NCBI GenBank assembly: GCA_044227605.1
Contig: JBGAWJ010000032.1
Span: 1 to 13,827 of the forward strand
Direction: 5' to 3'
Origin: JAEUKQ01 sp044227605
GTDB taxonomy: Bacteria > Pseudomonadota > Alphaproteobacteria > JAEUKQ01
Length of the DNA: 13,827 bases
Under the pieces are notes generated by a model that searched no databases, was not told the origin of the DNA, and worked only from the letters and a program-made list of their open reading frames with translations. Position 1 is the stretch's first letter; each line of letters starts with the position of its first letter. Position numbers and translations under genes: made by a program. Shown here in pieces: positions 1 to 6,013 of this stretch.

Positions 1-560
1 GGCATTTTTGCAATTAAACGGTGGGAAGCAATCATCCGTTGTTGCGGATCATTAATGTCCGTGCTGTCATGATAAAACGCGGATAAAGCACCAACCACCC
101 CAATCATGATTGCCATTGGGTGTGCATCCCGCCTGAATCCACGATAAAAAAACTGTAATTGTTCATGGATCATGGTGTGGTGGGTAATCGTATCCGCAAA
201 CGTATCCATTTGGTTTTTATTAGGCAAGTGGCCTTGTAGCAGTAAATAAGCGACTTCTAAAAAAGTACTTTTGGTTGTTAATTCTTGGATAGAATATCCA
301 CGATGCAATAAAATACCTTTATCACCATCAATATAAGTGATGTTAGAATCACAACTAGCAGTTGAAGAGTAACTGGGATCATAGGTTAATAACTGATGAT
401 CTGAATATAACTTTCTCACGTCAATGGCACGGCTACCAATCGTTGGGGAAAGAACGGGCAAATCAAAACGTTTTTGCGTTTTATTATCAATAATTGTCAC
501 CGTATCAGCATTAAGGCTGCTGGGTTTTACTTTATTGGTACTTTCGGGTGCAGTAGTCAT
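1..560 (-). CDS. gltA: Citrate synthase, N-terminal part (cut by window edge)
   Basis: Citrate synthase condenses oxaloacetate and acetyl-CoA to citrate, the entry step of the TCA cycle, in the cytoplasm. Reading the minus strand from the ATG at 558-560 gives 186 codons before the window edge. The first 33 or so residues are a variable leader. The type II citrate synthase signature follows: LPVLSPTIGSRAIDVRKL, then TYDPSYSSTASCDSNITYID, GDKGILLHRGYSI, THHTMIHEQ, FRRDAHPMAIM and GALSAFYHDS. The family is about 430 residues long, so roughly the first 43 percent is present; the catalytic His and Asp lie further on, outside the window. No strong Shine-Dalgarno site precedes the ATG (only a weak GACGAG). 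A possible small ORF ends 4 bases upstream, so translational coupling is conceivable. comEC diverges from this gene. The family call is very secure. Confidence 0.96.
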   Translation of the reverse strand, partial: MTTAPESTNKVKPSSLNADTVTIIDNKTQKRFDLPVLSPTIGSRAIDVRKLYSDHQLLTYDPSYSSTASCDSNITYIDGDKGILLHRGYSIQELTTKSTFLEVAYLLLQGHLPNKNQMDTFADTITHHTMIHEQLQFFYRGFRRDAHPMAIMIGVVGALSAFYHDSTDINDPQQRMIASHRLIAKM

Positions 561-564
561 GCGA

Positions 565-696
565 TTACTCGTCGTTCATTTTAATGGTTACCTGATTAAA
601 ATAGAGGATATCTTTTGTTGAATCAATAGCCTCGATCAATTCTTTTTGCAGTGCAAAATTCATCAGAACATTTTTTAATAAAACTTCTTGATCCAT
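565..696 (-). CDS. Possible 43-residue small ORF directly before gltA
   Basis: An ATG at 694-696 on the minus strand opens 43 codons ending in TAA at 565-567, only 4 bases before the gltA start. The product starts MDQEVLLKNVLMNFALQKEL and ends in an acidic NDE. It looks soluble and helical, with no signal peptide or membrane segment. I do not recognise a family. The frame stays open 15 codons upstream of the ATG, and no convincing Shine-Dalgarno site is visible, which weakens the case. The tight spacing to gltA is what one expects of a co-transcribed upstream gene or leader. It could equally be a chance frame in the gltA leader, or the end of a lost gene. Confidence 0.35.
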   Translation of the reverse strand: MDQEVLLKNVLMNFALQKELIEAIDSTKDILYFNQVTIKMNDE

Positions 697-788
697 AAAT
701 CGTTGTTTTTCGCTTTTGTTTTTGAAAGATTTTATTTTCCGTTATGATCAGAAACTATCTTAAGATTTTTTGAAGATGGGACTATTAT
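697..788. promoter_or_regulatory. Divergent gltA-side / comEC intergenic region
   Basis: These 92 bases separate divergent starts, so promoters for both directions should lie here. On the plus strand TTGAAA (722-727) and TATGAT (743-748) resemble -35 and -10 boxes, but their 15-base spacer is short. A perfect 10-bp palindrome, ATCTTAAGAT, lies at 757-766. GAAGATGGG at 772-780 is a reasonable Shine-Dalgarno site for comEC. No box was convincing for the minus direction. The position argument is stronger than the motifs. Confidence 0.3.
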
Positions 789-2852
789 TTGTTTCCTATC
801 CTTATATTACTTATCGCACCCCTTTTGGCCGTTGGCATAGGTTTGTATCATTTCCTTGATCATGAGCCACCGCTATGGCTGACATTTGGTATGTTGCCAA
901 CGGTCATGATATTTTTTTTCAGTTTCGTTTATTCAAAAAAAAATAAATGGCCCAGCCTATATAAAATAATAGGAATTTTAAATTTTTGTTTCTTAGGATT
1001 TATTTTAGCCCATTTTCAAACAATTTTAACCGACACAGAATTATTAAATTATCCCTTAAACAATGTGAATATTGAGGGTGATATAAGGCATATTGAAATA
1101 ACATCTAAGGGGTATCAAAAGGTTATTATTGAAAATATTAAAATTTTAACCCCTAACTACCCAACCCGTTTAAAAACTGCCCAATTAACCATAAGATCAC
1201 AGAAAGAAATTTTGCAATATACTGATCATATTAGGGTTAGGGTAGATCTTTTTCCTCCAGCCTTACCAGCTTTTCCAGGGGGATATAATTTCCGTAAAAA
1301 TTTTTGGTTTGAAGGAATTGGCGCAATTGGCTTCGCCCGCGGACATGTAAAAATTTTATCCCAAAATACTTCTTTTCTTCATAACCATTTAACGGTGTTA
1401 TTAAACCAAACAAGGCGAAGTTTAGGTCAAAAGATAATTTCACTATTACCTAGTGATGAAGCCAGTGTTGCGAAAGCCCTGATCTTAGGCGATCAAGGCA
1501 GTATTCCGCAAAAAATTATCAATGATATGCGAAATAGCGGGTTATATCATCTTTTGTCTGTTTCGGGATTACATCTCAGTTTGGTTTGCGTATTAACTTT
1601 CGGATTATTCAGGCGCTTATTGATCTTATATCCTTTTAGCCAGTTTGACTGGCCAAGGAAAAAAATCGCAGCTTTGCTGACCATTTTAATTGCGTTCTTT
1701 TATCTTTTATTAACTTATGCGGCTGTTCCAACCCAACGTTCCTTCATGATGGTTGCTTTAGTGATGATGGGTATCTTGCTTGATCGACAAATCATTGGTT
1801 TATATACATTGGCTTGGGCGGCGATTATCATTTTAATATTTAATCCTTATAGCCTGTTAACTGCCAGCTTTCAGATGAGTTTTGTGGCGGTGGCCGTTAT
1901 CCTTGCTATCGTCAAGAAAGATGAAACGAAAAGAACTTCTGAACAATCCAATTTAAGAAAAACCAATTCTTTATTTTTAAGACTTGGTCGATATATTTTC
2001 CAATTGATGAGGGTCAGTTTTTGGATCAGTTTGGCTATTATGCCAATCACTTTATATCATTTTAATCAAACGAGTATTTACGGCATATTAGCTAACCTTT
2101 TGGCTATTCCAATCACCTCATTTTGGGTGATGCCTGCGGCACTAGTAGGGGTATTGTTATCTTTATTCAATTTAGAAGGCATACCCTTTATTATTATGGG
2201 GGAGGGGATCCGCTGGATCCTTGATATTGCTGATTTTATTGCTCAACTGCCTTACGCAACTGTTAACTTCAGCTTCATGAGTTTAGCGGCAGCCCTTATC
2301 TTTACCATGATAATGTTTTTTATTCTTGCCCCATCGTTTTTATACAAAACAAGTATGATAGCGGCATTATTAGGGATCGTATCTTTTACGGTCAGAAAGC
2401 CAAATGTTCCAGATATAATGGTTTCTATTGATGAAAAAATGATTGCCTTAAAAAATAATACGAATGATTATTGGATCATTACCCCTAAAAAAAGTTCTTT
2501 CTTATTAAAGGTATGGCAAGAGAATTTAGAAAAAACCAGAATCATCCCTTGGGCTTATTTTTATAAACATCCTGATTTTTTGTGTGATACCACAGGTTGT
2601 TCTTACCAAATACAGGACAAAACCATTTTGATTTTATGGAAAAATAATCCCCAAGACTATCCATGTGAAACAGCTGATTTAGTGATTAACCTAAATGATA
2701 GGCTGCCTATATTGTGCAATAACACACCAGTCATCCAAAAATCACACGGTCAACCTGTATATTGGGGATGGATCACACCAAAAAAGTTAGAAATCTTATC
2801 AACAACAGATTGGCTAGGTAATAGGCCGTGGATGAAAAACCATTCAAAATAA
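789..2852 (+). CDS. comEC: ComEC/Rec2-type inner-membrane DNA-uptake channel protein
   Basis: ComEC proteins form the inner-membrane channel that carries single-stranded DNA into the cytoplasm during natural transformation. The 687-residue product has hydrophobic helices near residues 1-20 and 30-80. A soluble DUF4131/OB-like part follows at about 90-190. Then comes the polytopic Competence domain at about 225-530, with the family hallmark GLYHLLSVSGLHLSLV at 251-266. The last 150 residues lack the HxHxDH metal site of the metallo-beta-lactamase domain found in Bacillus-type ComEC. They carry only a short soluble domain with CDTTGC and a terminal NRPW, as in other alphaproteobacterial ComEC proteins. 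The start is TTG at 789, because an in-frame TGA at 771-773 excludes an earlier one and GAAGATGGG sits 8 bases upstream. It ends 2 bp from the convergent lexA. Whether the cell is competent cannot be judged from this gene alone. Confidence 0.93.
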   Translation: MFPILILLIAPLLAVGIGLYHFLDHEPPLWLTFGMLPTVMIFFFSFVYSKKNKWPSLYKIIGILNFCFLGFILAHFQTILTDTELLNYPLNNVNIEGDIRHIEITSKGYQKVIIENIKILTPNYPTRLKTAQLTIRSQKEILQYTDHIRVRVDLFPPALPAFPGGYNFRKNFWFEGIGAIGFARGHVKILSQNTSFLHNHLTVLLNQTRRSLGQKIISLLPSDEASVAKALILGDQGSIPQKIINDMRNSGLYHLLSVSGLHLSLVCVLTFGLFRRLLILYPFSQFDWPRKKIAALLTILIAFFYLLLTYAAVPTQRSFMMVALVMMGILLDRQIIGLYTLAWAAIIILIFNPYSLLTASFQMSFVAVAVILAIVKKDETKRTSEQSNLRKTNSLFLRLGRYIFQLMRVSFWISLAIMPITLYHFNQTSIYGILANLLAIPITSFWVMPAALVGVLLSLFNLEGIPFIIMGEGIRWILDIADFIAQLPYATVNFSFMSLAAALIFTMIMFFILAPSFLYKTSMIAALLGIVSFTVRKPNVPDIMVSIDEKMIALKNNTNDYWIITPKKSSFLLKVWQENLEKTRIIPWAYFYKHPDFLCDTTGCSYQIQDKTILILWKNNPQDYPCETADLVINLNDRLPILCNNTPVIQKSHGQPVYWGWITPKKLEILSTTDWLGNRPWMKNHSK

Positions 2853-2854
2853 AT

Positions 2855-3574
2855 TTAGTATTTACGAATAATTGTTTTCAATCGACCCTGAATTTTTACC
2901 TGATTAGGGGAATAAATCTGTGTTTCATATCTTTTATTGGCAGGAGCCAACATAATTTTTTTCTTTTTAAGATAATATTTTTTTAACGTGGCCTCATGAT
3001 CATTAATCAGGGCTACAACGATATTCCCATTTTCCGCCGTTTCGCTTTTTTCAATAATTGCCATATCCCCATCAAAAATTCCGGCCTCCTCCATAGAATC
3101 ACCAGAAATTTCCAAAGCATAATACATTTTATGAGAATTTTTTGCATTATTCGTGCCTAAAAAACTATTAGGGATATCTAATGTCTTTCCGGGGTCAGCA
3201 ACGGCAAGGATCGGTGATCCGGCTGCAATCCTGCCATATAGGGGAATATTTAAAAAATCACTTTTATTTCCTATGTAAGCTGGATTGAACGGCAAAACAT
3301 CAGCATTAGACTGGCTGGATTTTTTTAGCAGTGAAGGATTTTTGAGATTTTCCGATAAACTATGGGGCATTCTGGCAATTTCTAAAGCACGTGCCCGTTG
3401 CTTAATTTGTTTGATGAATCCTCGTTCTGCTAATCCATTAATTAAGCGGAAAATCCCAGATTTTGAGCGAAGATTGACCGCAATTTTCATCTCTTCGAAA
3501 CTGGGCGATATCTTATTTTCTAATATATAAGAATGAATAAATTCTAATAATTCTAACTGTTTTCTCGTTAACAT
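2855..3574 (-). CDS. lexA: LexA SOS repressor / self-cleaving S24 peptidase
   Basis: LexA binds SOS operators as a dimer and cleaves itself when RecA filaments form on damaged DNA. The chosen start gives 239 residues. The winged helix-turn-helix domain (1-70) begins MLTRKQLELLEFIHSYI and has SPSFEEMK and LRSKSGIFRLI, close to other alphaproteobacterial LexA proteins. A variable linker covers about 71-108. The S24 domain has the Ala-Gly cleavage site in GRIAAGSPI (A118-G119), the nucleophile Ser160 in SGDSMEEAG and the general base Lys198 in EATLKKYY, so it should be active. The ATG at 3572-3574 is preferred because AGGTG lies 5 bases before it. An in-frame ATG at 3607 would add 11 atypical residues and put coding sequence over the putative operator. 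Convergent with comEC. Confidence 0.96.
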   Translation of the reverse strand: MLTRKQLELLEFIHSYILENKISPSFEEMKIAVNLRSKSGIFRLINGLAERGFIKQIKQRARALEIARMPHSLSENLKNPSLLKKSSQSNADVLPFNPAYIGNKSDFLNIPLYGRIAAGSPILAVADPGKTLDIPNSFLGTNNAKNSHKMYYALEISGDSMEEAGIFDGDMAIIEKSETAENGNIVVALINDHEATLKKYYLKKKKIMLAPANKRYETQIYSPNQVKIQGRLKTIIRKY

Positions 3575-3601
3575 CATAGCACCTATAGAACATAACCTAT
3601 G

Positions 3602-3616
3602 GAACATAAAAGAAAC
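3602..3616 (-). promoter_or_regulatory. Putative LexA operator ahead of lexA
   Basis: On the minus strand this reads GTTT-N7-GTTC, one base away from the alphaproteobacterial LexA box GTTC-N7-GTTC. It lies 28 bases upstream of the chosen lexA start, where autoregulation is expected. A second GTTC lies at 3588-3591, but its spacing to the GTTC at 3602-3605 is 10 rather than 7. A promoter candidate precedes the site: TTGACG (complement of 3649-3654), 17 bases, then TAAAAA (complement of 3626-3631). The -35 is good and the -10 weak. Confidence 0.4.
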
Positions 3617-3636
3617 ATTATCTTGTTTTTAAGTGT

Positions 3637-3734
3637 GTTTGCAACAAACGTCAAGTATAAACGCTCACTGAATATTAATAGGTTTATTATAAACAAACAG
3701 TAAAAAATAATTTGATCTTGCAACGTTTATGCAA
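3637..3734. repeat. Three short inverted repeats between lexA and the yibQ-like gene
   Basis: Three separate dyads lie in this divergent control region. GTTTG-CAA-CAAAC is at 3637-3649, GTTTAT-T-ATAAAC at 3682-3694 and TTGCA-N7-TGCAA at 3718-3734. All arms are exact. TTGCAAC occurs in both the first and third (3639-3645 and 3718-3724). They could be binding sites for one or more dimeric regulators. AT-rich DNA yields such dyads often, so none is assigned to a regulator. Confidence 0.3.
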
Positions 3735-3773
3735 TGTTGATGATCATAAGGAAGTTTTAAAGGATCTTTGAGA

Positions 3774-4706
3774 ATGACGAAAATGATTATAGGATTAATC
3801 GATAAATTGGAAGAAGTAGGAAGACATAAAAATAGCTGTTCATTTTTCAAAATTATTATTATGTGTTTTTGTTTTACATTGACAAGTTGTACAGAAAAAA
3901 CCACCAGTCTTTTATCTTTAGAAGATAATAAACCCTCTTCCGCTTTAGTTATAAGTAACCCGCCTGTTATGAATACATCACTGAATAGCCTAGCACGTTT
4001 TCATAATTTCTCGCTATCCTCTGATGATCAAATTCAAGGCTTTATTATTCTGATCATCGATGATATGGGCTTAAATCATAGATTTTCATCCCGCGCCGTC
4101 AAATTGCCACCAGAAATTGCTCTGTCGTATTTGCCTTATGCGTTGCATCTTAAAAAACAGGTAATGAATGCATCGCAAGTGGGCCATGAAATTATGCTTC
4201 ATTTGCCGATGGAAGCCCATCAGATGATAGGTCAAGATAAAGTCCCCAATATTTTAATGGTATCAATGACCCCTGATGAATTAGAGGAAAAAATAAATTG
4301 GGCTTTTTCTCAAATTCCCGAATTTACCGGCGTGAATAACCATATGGGCAGCCGTTTTACCGAATGGCCGGAAGGCATGGAAGTTTTATTAGGATCAATT
4401 AAAAAGCGTGGGTTGTTTTTTTTGGATTCAAGAACAACGGCCAAATCGGTGGCGTTTACAATGGCTAAAAAGATAGATTTGCCTTTTGTCCAGCGGGATG
4501 TTTTTATTGACCATTCCCAAAATGAGGAAGCTATCTACCAACAATTATCCCGCCTTGAAAACATCGCTTTGAAAAGGGGATATGTTGTGGCAATTGCCCA
4601 TCCACATCCCCAAACGATAGATATTCTTGAAAAATGGTTACTGACCTTACCGGAGAAAAAATTGCGTTTAATGTCTATTCAAGATTTACTGAAAAAATTT
4701 CATTAA
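3774..4706 (+). CDS. Divergent polysaccharide deacetylase-like protein (YibQ/DUF610), probable lipoprotein
   Basis: This 310-residue product belongs to the divergent polysaccharide deacetylase family (DUF610, E. coli YibQ), envelope proteins of unproven substrate. Family landmarks appear in order: IILIIDDMGLN (Asp96, Asp97), HLPMEA, GVNNHMGSRFT (His190), FFLDSRTT, RDVFIDH and a C-terminal AIAHPHPQT. The N-terminus has a charged stretch, a hydrophobic core (about 25-37) and LTSC with Cys39, which fits a lipobox, so export and lipidation are likely. The ATG at 3774 was chosen because AAAGGA ends 9 bases before it; TTG at 3768 is in frame but leaves only 3 bases. It is divergent from lexA and convergent with dps, so it is probably transcribed alone. 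Deacetylase activity is inferred from the family only. Confidence 0.88.
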   Translation: MTKMIIGLIDKLEEVGRHKNSCSFFKIIIMCFCFTLTSCTEKTTSLLSLEDNKPSSALVISNPPVMNTSLNSLARFHNFSLSSDDQIQGFIILIIDDMGLNHRFSSRAVKLPPEIALSYLPYALHLKKQVMNASQVGHEIMLHLPMEAHQMIGQDKVPNILMVSMTPDELEEKINWAFSQIPEFTGVNNHMGSRFTEWPEGMEVLLGSIKKRGLFFLDSRTTAKSVAFTMAKKIDLPFVQRDVFIDHSQNEEAIYQQLSRLENIALKRGYVVAIAHPHPQTIDILEKWLLTLPEKKLRLMSIQDLLKKFH

Positions 4707-4727
4707 AATTATGATTAAAAAACAGCC

Positions 4728-5207
4728 TTATTCTTCCAAATGGCTTTCTAGCATCCACACACTTTTTTCATGAATACCCAAGCGTTTAATCAGCAAATCA
4801 GCGGTACCTTCATCACCCGCCGCTTCAGCTGAAGGCAAAACCTTTTTTATGGTTTCAATGATCATTTTATTGTTGGCGGATAATAAAGAAATCATGTGCA
4901 ACGCTTTGGGTAAATTGGTTTCTTCCTTGATTTTAGACAGTTTTTCGTAAGCTACAAAACTGCCGGGCGCAAAAGATCCAAGTGCTCGGATTCTTTCAGC
5001 AAGCTCATCTATAGCTACAGCCAACTCTTTGTACTGAGATTCAAATAACAGGTGATAAGAATAAAACATTGGGCCTGTTACGTTCCAATGAAAATTCTGT
5101 GTTTTCAAATAAACCACATAAGTTTCCGCCAGTAATTGATTAAGCCCTTGCACCACCGTTGTGGGGGTAACAATGGCAGGCGTAGAATTTAGATTTTGTT
5201 TGTTCAT
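4728..5207 (-). CDS. dps: Dps family DNA-protecting mini-ferritin
   Basis: Dps forms 12-subunit shells that oxidise Fe(II) with peroxide, store the iron and shield DNA during starvation and oxidative stress. The 159-residue product has the family signature KTQNFHWNVTGPMFYSYHLL (35-54). The inter-subunit ferroxidase ligands line up as His40, His52, Glu56 (Asp in E. coli), Asp67 and Glu71, the last two within AIDELAER. A flexible N-terminal tail of about 20 residues is rich in Thr, Asn and Pro, and has a single lysine (K3). The ATG at 5207 was chosen because GGGAG lies 7 bases upstream; an in-frame ATG at 5213 directly abuts that site. A perfect TATAAT lies upstream at 5241-5246. The gene is convergent with the yibQ-like gene (21 bp apart). 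A decayed IS lies about 100 bp upstream. Confidence 0.96.
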   Translation of the reverse strand: MNKQNLNSTPAIVTPTTVVQGLNQLLAETYVVYLKTQNFHWNVTGPMFYSYHLLFESQYKELAVAIDELAERIRALGSFAPGSFVAYEKLSKIKEETNLPKALHMISLLSANNKMIIETIKKVLPSAEAAGDEGTADLLIKRLGIHEKSVWMLESHLEE

Positions 5208-5240
5208 GATCATTCTCCCATTTTTTAGTTATTCTGGGTA

Positions 5241-5246
5241 ATTATA
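5241..5246 (-). promoter_or_regulatory. Candidate -10 box of the dps promoter
   Basis: The minus strand reads a perfect TATAAT, 33 bases upstream of the chosen dps start. No good -35 box lies 16-18 bases further up, as might be expected of a promoter needing an activator or an alternative sigma factor. The IS remnant begins about 60 bases upstream, so the core promoter appears intact while more distant sites may have been displaced. Confidence 0.45.
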
Positions 5247-5307
5247 AGCTATCTCTAAGCTAAAAGCACTGAAATATTATGTTATCAGAAAAATGATAAA
5301 AAATTTT

Positions 5308-5993
5308 AAGGGGCTGGGGTAGATGTTTGAAACATTTATGTTGGAGATATGGATTTGAGATATTCAGGATTAACAATATATGAGCGTAACCGGCTGCTTG
5401 AGCACTTTATTGCGGGATCTACAGCGAGAAAATGACTTTGTAACTGGTTGGTTTAAAGCGTCATACTGTTAGGTTTTTCTTTCACCGTTTGCGAGAGATC
5501 ATAACAGAGGAACAGGACAAACAGTCGCCCTTTGATGGCAAGATTGAACTCGACGAAAGTTATTTTGGCGGGGTACGCAAAGGCAAACGAGGCAGAGGCG
5601 CTGGAGGAAAAGTGCCAGTTTTCGGCTTGTTAAAACGTGGGAGGAAGCTTTACGCGGCTGTTGTTCCTGATACCAAAGGAAACCCTGAAAGCGATTATAA
5701 CCCGTAAAATCCAACCTGACAGCATTGTTTACACCGATTTGGACGTATCGGATCAAACGCTTCCGCATCAACCACAGCTTATTGTTCGCAGACAAAACCA
5801 ATCATATTAATGGTACCTTGAAACTTCTGGAACCAAGCTAAGCGGCACATGCGAAAGTTCAACGGCATCCCCAAAAAGAACTTCAACCTCTTTCTTCAAG
5901 AATGTGTCTTCAGGTTTAATCATGGCTCCGTTGCAAACCAATTGAAAATTTTAAAACGTTGGTCTAATATCTCCTAATCTGTACCAGCCCCTT
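5308..5993 (+). mobile_element. Decayed IS1595-family insertion sequence (IS1016-like size)
   Basis: A 686-bp element is bounded by inverted ends. Both begin AAGGGGCTGG reading inward; they continue GGTAGAT on the left and TACAGAT on the right, giving 14 matches in 17. The same 6-bp AATTTT flanks both sides (5302-5307 and 5994-5999). It may be part of a target duplication, but AT-rich sequence and the 8 bp usual for this family make it uncertain. Inside is a single transposase gene broken by several frame changes. The element fills the gap between dps and ppiD. The ends are better kept than the gene, so mobilisation by a related transposase cannot be excluded. Confidence 0.85.
5349..5977 (+). 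pseudogene. Broken IS1595-family (ISXO2-like) transposase
   Basis: Pieces in three frames join into one ISXO2-like DDE transposase. The start is MDLRYSGLTIYERNRLLEHF from the ATG at 5349. After a shift with stops near 5433-5443 it resumes as VGLKRHTVRFFFHRLREI, then IELDESYFGG and GKVPVFGLLKRG (first catalytic Asp). A shift near 5679 leads into ETLKAIITRKIQPDSIVYTD (second Asp). A further shift near 5750 gives RFRINHS and FADKTNHING. Another near 5820 gives FWNQAKRHMRKFNGIPKKNF and the natural end at TAA 5975-5977. The residues between YTD and LDVS also look shortened compared with relatives. With at least four frame changes it cannot make a working enzyme. The longest open piece (5489-5707) carries only one of the catalytic acids and is not a separate gene. 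Confidence 0.88.
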
Positions 5994-6013
5994 AATTTTT
6001 ATTTTACAACAAG

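Noticed and set aside
424..621. A 65-codon plus-strand open frame inside the gltA region
   Set aside because: It lies opposite clear citrate synthase coding sequence on the minus strand and opposite the small ORF before it.
757..766. 10-bp palindrome ATCTTAAGAT between gltA and comEC
   Set aside because: It is a single short A/T-rich palindrome with no second copy or known binding protein. Noted only within the intergenic entry.
5499..5801. A 100-codon minus-strand open frame in the IS remnant
   Set aside because: It is antisense to transposase coding segments and resembles no protein I know. IS1595-type elements are not expected to carry a gene there.
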